From assembly GCF_021730615.1 (NCBI RefSeq), contig NZ_JAJLMN010000001.1:5609501-5673500 (forward strand): a stretch of 64,000 bases of DNA. Reading direction: 5' to 3'. The stretch's first letter is position 1. Each line of letters opens with the position of its first letter. Made by a program: the position numbers and the translations under genes. This DNA is from Lichenibacterium dinghuense. Its GTDB lineage: Bacteria; Pseudomonadota; Alphaproteobacteria; Rhizobiales; Beijerinckiaceae. Below are positions 57,909 through 64,000 of the stretch, one piece after another. The notes beneath the pieces were generated by a model. That model was not told the origin of the DNA and ran no database searches. It saw only the letters and a program-made list of their open reading frames with translations.

Positions 57909-60254
57909 ATGCCCAAAAACGACAAGACGGTCTCCGCCCTGCCCTCCAAGGCCGAGATCCTGGCCTTCATGGCCCGCGAGGCCGCCCTCATCGCCGAGGG
58001 TAAGGGGTCGGTGGTGAAGAGCCGCAAGCGCGAGGTGGCGCGCGCCTTCAACATCAAGGGGTCCGACCGGATCGCGCTCAAGCGCATGCTGCGCGAACTG
58101 GAGGAGGAGGGGCAGATCGGGCGCCGCCGCTCCGCCAAGCGCGGCGAGGCGGCGGCCGGCGCCCTGCCCGCCATGGTGGTGGCCGACATCGTGTCCCGCG
58201 ACCGCGACGGCGACCTCGTCGCCAGGCCGATCGACTGGCCGCCCGAGCAGGGCCCCGCGCCGCGCATCCTGGTCCACGTGCCGAAGCTGCACCGGCCGGG
58301 CCGCGCCGTGCCGGGGGTCGGCGAGCGCGCCCTGCTCCGCCTGGAGCCGACCGCCGACGCCGGGCCGGACGACCCCGCGCTGACCGGCCGCGTGGTCAAG
58401 ATGATCGCGCGCGACCGCGCCCGCCTGCTCGGCGTCGTGCGGCTCGACCGCGACGGCTCCGGCCGCCACAACGGCGCCCGCGTCCAGGCCGTCGACAAGA
58501 AGAACGCCTCGGAGGAGTATTTCCTGCCCGAGGAGGAGCTGGCCGGCGCCGAGGATGGCGAGCTCGTCGCCATCGAGCCGATCGGCCGTCAGCGCGTGCT
58601 GGGGTTGCAGTCGGTGCGCGTCGCGGAGCGGCTGGGCTCGCTCAAGGGCGAGCGCGCGGTCAGCACCATCGCGATCCTGACCCACGGCATCCCGCACGTG
58701 TTCCGGCCCGAGACGCTGGCGGAGGCGGGGCGCGTCGAGGCGCCCGGCCTCGCCGGCCGCGAGGACTGGCGCGCCCTGCCCCTGATCACCATCGACCCGC
58801 CCGACGCCAAGGACCACGACGACGCCGTCCACGCGGCCATGGACGACGCGGCCGACAACCCCGGCGGCATGGTGGTCACGGTGGCGATCGCCGACGTCGC
58901 GTCGCTGGTCGCGCCCGGCTCCGCGATGGACCGCGAGGCCGTCGACCGCGGCAATTCCGTCTACTTCCCCGACCGCGTCGTGCCGATGCTGCCCGAGCGC
59001 GTGTCGACCGACCTCGGCTCGCTACGGCCCGGCGTCGACCGGCCCGCGCTGGCGGTGCGCCTCGTGCTCTCGGCCGACGGCGAGAAGCGCCGCCACTCGT
59101 TCCATCGCGTGATGATCCGCTCGGCCGCCAAATTGTCCTACGCCCAGGCGCAGGCGGCGATCGACGGCACGGTCGACGACGCGACCGCGCCCCTGCTCGA
59201 CCCCGTGCTGCGGCCGCTGTGGGAGGCCTATCGCCTGGCCCACCGCGCGCGGGAGGGCCGCTCGCCGCTCGACCTCGACCTGCCCGAGCGCAAGCTCGTG
59301 CTGAACCGCGACGGCACGGTCGACCGCGTGGCGGTGCCCGAGCGCCTCGACTCGCACCGGCTGATCGAGGAGTTCATGATCCTCGCCAACGTCGCCGCGG
59401 CCGAGACGCTGGAGGACAAGCGCCAGGTGCTGGTCTATCGGGTGCACGACGAGCCGTCGCTGACCAAGCTCAACGCCCTGTCCGAGTTCCTGCAGACCAT
59501 CGGCATCAAGCTCGCCAAGGGGCAGGTGCTCCGGCCGGCGCAGTTCAACGGCATCCTCGGGCGGGTCAAGGACACGGAACACGAGCACCTCGTGAACGAG
59601 GTGGTGCTGCGATCGCAGGCCCAGGCCGAATATGCCGTGGAGAACTACGGGCATTTCGGCCTCAACCTGCGCCGCTACGCCCACTTCACGTCGCCGATCC
59701 GCCGCTACGCCGATCTCGTGGTGCATCGCGCGCTGATCCGCGCGCTAGGCCTCGGCTCCGACGGGCTGCCCGACACGACGCCACAGGAGCTCGGCGAGAC
59801 GGCGGCGCGCATCTCCGCCGCGGAGCGGCGCGCCATGGCGGCCGAGCGCGAGACCATCGACCGGCTCATCGCGGGCTTCCTGTCGGAGAAGATCGGCGCG
59901 ACCTTCGCGGGGCGCCTGTCGGGCGTCACCAAGGCGGGGCTTTTCGTGCGCCTCGTCGAGACGGGTGCCGACGGCTTCGTGCCGGCCGCGCACCTCGGCG
60001 ACGAGTATTTCTCCTTCGACGAGCCCGGCCGCGCCATGGTGGGCACGCGCACCGGCACGACCTACCGGCTCGGCGACGAGATCGAGGTGAGGCTGGTGGA
60101 AGTCGCACCCGTGGCCGGCGCCCTGCGCTTCGAGGTGGTCGGCGGCGGCCAGCGCCGGGCGCGGCGCGGCGGGAACGGGCCTCGCGCCGACCGCGCCGCC
60201 GGCAGGCCGTCGTCGGAGCCCCTGCCCTGGCGCCGCTCCCGCCGCCACCGCTGA
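57909..60254 (+). CDS. rnr: Ribonuclease R
   Basis: A processive 3'-5' exoribonuclease for structured RNA and quality control. The 781 residues comprise an N-terminal helix-turn-helix-like region, cold-shock domains, the RNB catalytic domain with ITIDPPDAKDHDDAVHA carrying the metal-binding Asp cluster, FTSPIRRYADLVVHRAL, an S1 domain (FAGRLSGVTKAGLFVRLVE) and a basic tail rich in Arg. ATG 57909 gives the natural MPKNDKTVSALPSKAEIL start. It follows topA by 191 bases. Confidence 0.96.
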   Translation: MPKNDKTVSALPSKAEILAFMAREAALIAEGKGSVVKSRKREVARAFNIKGSDRIALKRMLRELEEEGQIGRRRSAKRGEAAAGALPAMVVADIVSRDRDGDLVARPIDWPPEQGPAPRILVHVPKLHRPGRAVPGVGERALLRLEPTADAGPDDPALTGRVVKMIARDRARLLGVVRLDRDGSGRHNGARVQAVDKKNASEEYFLPEEELAGAEDGELVAIEPIGRQRVLGLQSVRVAERLGSLKGERAVSTIAILTHGIPHVFRPETLAEAGRVEAPGLAGREDWRALPLITIDPPDAKDHDDAVHAAMDDAADNPGGMVVTVAIADVASLVAPGSAMDREAVDRGNSVYFPDRVVPMLPERVSTDLGSLRPGVDRPALAVRLVLSADGEKRRHSFHRVMIRSAAKLSYAQAQAAIDGTVDDATAPLLDPVLRPLWEAYRLAHRAREGRSPLDLDLPERKLVLNRDGTVDRVAVPERLDSHRLIEEFMILANVAAAETLEDKRQVLVYRVHDEPSLTKLNALSEFLQTIGIKLAKGQVLRPAQFNGILGRVKDTEHEHLVNEVVLRSQAQAEYAVENYGHFGLNLRRYAHFTSPIRRYADLVVHRALIRALGLGSDGLPDTTPQELGETAARISAAERRAMAAERETIDRLIAGFLSEKIGATFAGRLSGVTKAGLFVRLVETGADGFVPAAHLGDEYFSFDEPGRAMVGTRTGTTYRLGDEIEVRLVEVAPVAGALRFEVVGGGQRRARRGGNGPRADRAAGRPSSEPLPWRRSRRHR

Positions 60255-60276
60255 CCGATCGGCCCCTGAGTCGCGG

Positions 60277-60304
60277 TTGACATCGCGGCCGGGCCGACTA
60301 GTGT
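60277..60304 (+). promoter_or_regulatory. Promoter for rpmG
   Basis: A consensus TTGACA (60277-60282), a 16-base spacer and TAGTGT (60299-60304) about 100 bases before the L33 start. The perfect -35 box in the gap between rnr and rpmG makes this the best promoter match in the window. Confidence 0.6.
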
Positions 60305-60401
60305 CCGGGCCGACGATCAGCGTGGCTCACGGCCGGCGCCGGTCTCCTGTTTCCGTATCATCACCCGTCGCCTCGCGCGGCGGCACGCGCGAGGACCCGC
60401 C

Positions 60402-60569
60402 ATGGCCAAGGCCGCCACCATCAAGATCAAGCTGCTGTCGACGGCCGACACGGGCTTCTTCTACGTCACCGAGAAGAACGCCCGCACCAAGACGGACAAG
60501 TTCACCTTCAAGAAGTACGATCCCGTCGTGCGCAAGCACGTCGAGTTCAAGGAAACCAAGATCAAGTGA
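60402..60569 (+). CDS. rpmG: 50S ribosomal protein L33
   Basis: A 55-residue ribosomal protein: [18 protein letters not shown] then [20 protein letters not shown] and a [17 protein letters not shown] end. It has no zinc cysteines, so it is the cysteine-free form. The gene has its own promoter candidate and a strong terminator (60622), so it is a single-gene unit. Confidence 0.96.
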   Translation: MAKAATIKIKLLSTADTGFFYVTEKNARTKTDKFTFKKYDPVVRKHVEFKETKIK

Positions 60570-60621
60570 TCCGCGAGGTTCGGGCGCCGGCGCGAGCCGG
60601 CGATCCGGGCACCCGCGCATG

Positions 60622-60652
60622 AAAAAAGCCGCCCGTCGCCGGGCGGCTTTTT
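60622..60652 (+). terminator. Rho-independent terminator after rpmG
   Basis: A run of A, a perfect 9-base stem (60627-60635 and 60640-60648) with a four-base loop, then TTTT. This is the clearest intrinsic terminator in the window and is A-rich on its left side, so it may work in both directions. Confidence 0.92.
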
Positions 60653-60967
60653 CGTTGGCCATCGCGAGATGGTGGCCGGTCGGAAGTGGCGATCGAGGAG
60701 GCCACTCTAGCCACTTCCGAACCGGCCGACCCCACGGACCCAGGAGATGCGGCGGACCTGAGCACTCCGTAGGGTTTCGATGGACGGCGTCTCCGCCGTC
60801 CGAACCCTGCCGCCGATCCGGACTGTGAGCCCGTCCGGCGACATTGATGAAAATACGGGGCAAACCTTTACATCATCTCACCGTCTGTCAAGCTGTCCGG
60901 ACGAAAAGGTCGAAATGTTCGGTGGACAGGCGGCGAAGGATGTGAGCCGCGCGCAGGGCCGGATGCG
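60653..60967. other. Gap between rpmG terminator and pleD, with inverted repeats
   Basis: No gene is seen. It contains a long inverted repeat (60674-60690 and 60710-60726, one bulged base) and a shorter hairpin (60782-60789 and 60794-60801). The part near 60840-60890 is AT-rich. The two hairpins could end pleD transcripts from the other strand, although neither has a T-run. Confidence 0.55.
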
Positions 60968-62341
60968 TCAGGCGGCGTCGGCGGACACGCGGTTGCGGCC
61001 AGCGGCCTTGGACCGGTACAGCGCGCGGTCGGCGCGCTTCAGCATGGCCTCGGCCTCGCGGCCGTTGCGCCTCTCGGCGAGCCCGATCGACACCGTGACC
61101 GCGATCTGCCGCGCGCCCTTGTCGATCGGGAAGTCGGTGCCCCCGACCGTCTGCCGGATGCGCTCGGCCACGCGCCCGGCGGTGTCCAGCGACGTGTCCG
61201 GCATCACGATGATGAACTCCTCGCCGCCCAGCCGGCAGAACACGTCGACGCCGCGGATGGCCGTCCTGACGCGCTCGGCGAAGCCGCGCAGCACCTCGTC
61301 GCCGACGTCGTGGCCGAAGGTGTCGTTCACCGACTTGAAGTGATCGATGTCGAGGATCATCAGCGACAACGGCTTGTCGCCGTCGGCGGCCGCGTCGATC
61401 AGCTCCCCGAGGTGCGATTCGAGGTAACGGCGGTTGTGGAGGCCGGTCAGCGGGTCCGTCACGGCCATCTGCAGGGAGGCCTGCATGATCTCGCGCAGCC
61501 GGTCCGCGTAGCGCTTGCGGCGGAGCTGGCTGCGCACGCGTGCCATCAGCTCGTTCCGGTCGACGGGGCGCAGGAGATAGTCGTTCACGCCGAGGTCGAG
61601 CCCGCGCACGATCCGCGCGCGGTCCTCGCCCTCGGCCAGGAGCAGGATCGGCAGGTCGCGGGTCCGTTCCAGCGAGCGGAGCTGGCTGCACACGCGGAGC
61701 GAATCGTAGTCCTTGAGCGTCGAGCTCAGCACCACGAGGTCGTAGCCGCCGGTGGCGGCGCGGAACAGCGCGTCGTCGGCCACGGCCTCGAGGTCGACCG
61801 TGTGGGACTCCGACAGCGTCTTGGCCAGCCGCTCGGCCGACACCTGGCGGTCCTCGACCAGCAGCACGCGCCCGCGACCGCCCTCGTCGACCAGCGGCGC
61901 GTCCTTGCCCGACGACGGCAGGCCGATGGTGGCCGAGGTGGCGACCTGTCGGCGCAGCTCGTCCACCACGTGCTTGAACCGGACGAGCGAGCGCACGCGG
62001 GCCACCAGCGCCAGCTCGTCGACCGGCTTGGTGAGGAAGTCGTCGGCGCCCGCTTCGAGGCCGCGAACGCGGTCGGCCGTGCCGTCGAGCGCCGTGATCA
62101 GCACCACGGGGATGTGCGCCGTGGCGGGGGCGGCCTTGAGGCGGCGGCAGACCTCGAAACCGTCCATGCCCGGCATCATGACGTCGCACAGCACGACGTC
62201 GAAGGAGCCGCGGGCGCACAGGTTCAGGGCCTCGATGCCGTCCGAGGCGGTGCGGACGTCGAAATACTCGGCCGACAGCCGCGCTTCGAGCAGCTTCACG
62301 TTGGCGAGGACGTCGTCGACGACCAGGATGCGCGCCGTCAT
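60968..62341 (-). CDS. pleD: Response regulator / diguanylate cyclase PleD
   Basis: Makes cyclic di-GMP when phosphorylated, controlling pole development in Caulobacter-type bacteria. The 457 residues are receiver 1 (Asp53 in VVLCDVMMPGMDG), receiver 2 (about 155-280, where the acceptor position reads VVLSST, so it is an adaptor), and a GGDEF domain with DPLTGLHNRRYL, the inhibitory-site RGVD and the active site RLGGEEF. It follows divK by 10 bases on the minus strand, the classic divK-pleD operon. Confidence 0.96.
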   Translation of the reverse strand: MTARILVVDDVLANVKLLEARLSAEYFDVRTASDGIEALNLCARGSFDVVLCDVMMPGMDGFEVCRRLKAAPATAHIPVVLITALDGTADRVRGLEAGADDFLTKPVDELALVARVRSLVRFKHVVDELRRQVATSATIGLPSSGKDAPLVDEGGRGRVLLVEDRQVSAERLAKTLSESHTVDLEAVADDALFRAATGGYDLVVLSSTLKDYDSLRVCSQLRSLERTRDLPILLLAEGEDRARIVRGLDLGVNDYLLRPVDRNELMARVRSQLRRKRYADRLREIMQASLQMAVTDPLTGLHNRRYLESHLGELIDAAADGDKPLSLMILDIDHFKSVNDTFGHDVGDEVLRGFAERVRTAIRGVDVFCRLGGEEFIIVMPDTSLDTAGRVAERIRQTVGGTDFPIDKGARQIAVTVSIGLAERRNGREAEAMLKRADRALYRSKAAGRNRVSADAA

Positions 62342-62351
62342 GTCGGGTCCT

Positions 62352-62723
62352 TCAGGCGTCGCCGAGGTAGTTGCGGACGGTCTCCAGGAACTTCACCACG
62401 GAGATGGGCTTCGACAGGTAGGCCTCGCAGCCGCCCTGCCGGATCTTCTCCTCGTCGCCCTTCATGGCGAAGGCCGTGATGGCGATGACCGGGATGGCGC
62501 GCAGGTCGTCGTCGTCCTTCAGCCACTGCGTCACCTGCAGGCCCGACACCTCCGGGAGCTGGATGTCCATCAGGATCAGGTCGGGCCGGTGCTGCCGCGC
62601 CAGGCCCACGGCCTCGACCCCGTTGCGGGTCTGCACGGTCGCGTAGCCGTTGGCCTCCAGCAGGTCGCTGAAGAGTTTCATGTTGAGTTCGTTGTCTTCG
62701 ACGATCAGGATCGTTTTGGACAT
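62352..62723 (-). CDS. divK: Single-domain response regulator DivK
   Basis: A 123-residue receiver that relays cell-cycle signals, acting on DivJ/PleC kinases and on the CtrA pathway. The acidic patch ED (residues 9-10), phospho-acceptor Asp53 in [13 protein letters not shown], the Thr/Ala region [11 protein letters not shown] and Lys in YLSKPI are all present. No output domain. First gene of the divK-pleD operon. Confidence 0.95.
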   Translation of the reverse strand: MSKTILIVEDNELNMKLFSDLLEANGYATVQTRNGVEAVGLARQHRPDLILMDIQLPEVSGLQVTQWLKDDDDLRAIPVIAITAFAMKGDEEKIRQGGCEAYLSKPISVVKFLETVRNYLGDA

Positions 62724-62845
62724 TCTCGGCGCCTCGGTGGCTTCAGGCCTGCGCCTGGGTCGGGCGAAACTCGCCGGGGGCGGCTCGCTTCGTCCGGCCA
62801 GGGTTAGCCGAAGGTGAACGACACCAGCACGGGAAAAGCATCAAC

Positions 62846-63142
62846 ATGAGAAACGGCCCGACCGGTCCATCGCGGCGGAAGGCTCCGGCCGTCGACCCCG
62901 ACTTCATTGCCATTCAAGCCTTAACATTCATCGCGGGCAATCCCGACCACGCCGAGCGCTTCCTGGCCCTGTCCGGGATCGGCTCCGGCGACCTCCGGCA
63001 GGCGGCCGCCGATCCGGGGTTCCTGCTCGGCGTCATGGACCACGTCGTGAGCGACGAGCCGCTGCTGCTGCTCGTCGCCGCCGAGATCGGCGTCAGCCCC
63101 GAAGACGTGGTCCAGGCCCACGAGCGCCTGTCGCGCCGCTGA
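62846..63142 (+). CDS. DUF3572-family protein
   Basis: A 98-residue small protein. The pattern AIQALTFIAGNPDHAERFLALSG with a later GFLLGVMDHVVSDEPLLL is the family core, all-helical by appearance. It is divergent from divK across 122 bases, a neighbourhood conserved in Hyphomicrobiales. Function unknown. The TTAACA inside its early coding region is not a CtrA match. Confidence 0.88.
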   Translation: MRNGPTGPSRRKAPAVDPDFIAIQALTFIAGNPDHAERFLALSGIGSGDLRQAAADPGFLLGVMDHVVSDEPLLLLVAAEIGVSPEDVVQAHERLSRR

Positions 63143-63199
63143 GGCGGACGGCGATCGGGCGGGAGCAGGCGACCGCGCGCCGCCGCTCGCCCCGCCGCG

Positions 63200-64000
63200 T
63201 CACTTCTTGCACGGCCCGGCCGGCGGCGCGACCGTGAGCTGGTCGAGGGCGCCGGCCAGCACGAAGTCGCCGTAGTCGAGCTTCAGCGCGCGCGACACGC
63301 CGTTCTCGTAGAGGTCGGAGGACAGCACGTAGTCGGGCTGGTCCTTGCCGTCCTCGAAGTAGCTGATCACCACGGGCCAGCGGCGCAGGCCCTTCATGGC
63401 CTCGGTCCGGCCGGCCGGATCGTCCGGCGTGTCGGTCAGCGGGGCGCCGATCACCGTCAGCGTGTGGAACAGCTTCTTGCCGGTCTCGGAGCCGTCGAAG
63501 ATGTCGGCCGACAGGATCTTGTCGCCGTGCTCCGCCGCGGCGATGATCCGCCGCAGATGCTGGGTGGGGAAGAGCACGTCGGCGCCGAAGTCGGCGCGGC
63601 CCGTCGGCGTCTTGACGTCGACCGCGATCTTGCCGTCCGGGCCGCGCTGGGCCTTGCCGGCCACCGTGTCCGGCGTGTCGTCGTCGGCGGAGGTCTTGGT
63701 GTTGAACGTATAGTCGGTGGCGGCGTCGTTCTCGAAGGTGTTCGACGTCATGTCGTTGAGCTTCGAGTCCCCCTCCGTCGGCTGCATCTCGACGATCTGG
63801 CGGAAGTTGGTCGTGTAGCCGTCGCAGGCCGAGCCGGTGAAGTCGTAGTCGATGCCGCCCTGTGCCGAGGCCGGCGCGTTGGTGCCCTTGGCGGTCTTGA
63901 GCGTCAGCTTGTAGACCGCGTGATGCGCCGCCATGACCACGGGCGCGTCCTCGGCCAGGGCGGGGGCCGCTGCAGTGGCCGCGACGGCGAGGGCGGTGAG
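63200..64000 (-). CDS. eipB: EipB (DUF1849) cell-envelope integrity protein, partial
   Basis: The gene runs off the right edge, so the first residues of its signal peptide are missing; 266 residues are visible. The signal region ends APALAEDAP, followed by VVMAAHHAVYKLTLK. Conserved features of the EipB family are seen: SACDGYTTNFRQ and the C-terminal PPAGPCKK, whose cysteines form a disulfide in the Brucella protein. EipB is a periplasmic spiral-shaped protein needed for envelope integrity. It converges on DUF3572. Confidence 0.93.
   Translation of the reverse strand, partial: LTALAVAATAAAPALAEDAPVVMAAHHAVYKLTLKTAKGTNAPASAQGGIDYDFTGSACDGYTTNFRQIVEMQPTEGDSKLNDMTSNTFENDAATDYTFNTKTSADDDTPDTVAGKAQRGPDGKIAVDVKTPTGRADFGADVLFPTQHLRRIIAAAEHGDKILSADIFDGSETGKKLFHTLTVIGAPLTDTPDDPAGRTEAMKGLRRWPVVISYFEDGKDQPDYVLSSDLYENGVSRALKLDYGDFVLAGALDQLTVAPPAGPCKK

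Noticed and set aside
61505-61880. Second receiver of PleD as a decayed domain
   Set aside because: The missing phospho-acceptor is normal for PleD, where this domain serves as a dimerisation adaptor.

Overview
The window is GC-rich chromosomal DNA from an alphaproteobacterium, almost certainly of the order Hyphomicrobiales (Rhizobiales). The evidence is the gene order dusB-ntrB-ntrC-ntrY-ntrX-hfq-hflX, the divK-pleD pair next to a DUF3572 gene and an EipB (DUF1849) gene, a fused ispDF, and a porin of the rhizobial type. I cannot resolve the family or genus. Nearly all genes are housekeeping genes. The only mobile element I see is one intact IS5-family insertion.

The main discovery is a likely chromosome terminus. 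At 17,957-17,984, inside a 1.3 kb stretch with no convincing gene, lies a dif-like XerC/XerD site. It matches Escherichia coli dif at 20 of 28 positions counted by hand. The octamer GGGCAGGG, which fits the FtsK-orienting KOPS consensus GGGNAGGG, changes polarity around this point. To the left it reads rightward (12 against 4) and to the right it reads leftward (12 against 3), so both sides point at the dif-like site. Gene strands mirror this near the site: every gene from 240 to 17,290 is on the plus strand, and every gene from 20,315 to 30,700 is on the minus strand.

Layout. 0-6.2 kb: cysS, a GNAT acetyltransferase, two cyclophilins flanking a secreted proline-rich protein, queA and tgt. 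6.4-17.3 kb: proS, lolC-lolD, rlpA, a D,D-carboxypeptidase, then tmk-holB-metG-tatD-MBL with start/stop overlaps at most junctions. 17.3-20.2 kb: the dif region, a double cold-shock-domain protein and mazG. 20.3-30.7 kb: hflX, hfq, the two nitrogen two-component systems (ntrX/ntrY, ntrC/ntrB), dusB and an unassigned methyltransferase-like gene. 30.9-33.1 kb: ispDF, the CinA-type amidohydrolase and a RatA/COQ10-type protein. 33.4-39.3 kb: a small polysaccharide cluster (export lipoprotein, two glycosyltransferases, a polyprenyl-phosphate sugar transferase, an O-antigen ligase/polymerase-like protein).

39.5-42.7 kb: a fasciclin-domain protein, a DUF423 protein, an ECF sigma factor with its RskA-like anti-sigma factor, and a second ECF (EcfG-like) sigma factor. 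The IS5-family element has landed exactly on that sigma factor's stop codon. 44.1-47.3 kb: porin, tRNA-Ser(GCT), a DUF2147 protein and a small secreted protein. 47.5-51.8 kb: gatB-gatA-gatC, ruvX and a 68-residue protein. 51.8-60.6 kb: dprA, plsY, an acyltransferase, topA, rnr and rpmG. 61.0-64.0 kb: pleD, divK, DUF3572 and eipB, which is cut by the right edge.

Functional themes are translation (CysRS, ProRS, MetRS, GatCAB, queuosine synthesis, L33, DusB), envelope building (LolCD, RlpA, carboxypeptidase, EipB, polysaccharide, porin), DNA metabolism (Tmk, HolB, TopA, RuvX, DprA) and signalling (NtrBC/NtrYX, DivK/PleD, two ECF sigma factors). No sequence searches could be run. Family names come from motifs I recognise, and promoter calls are pattern matches only.
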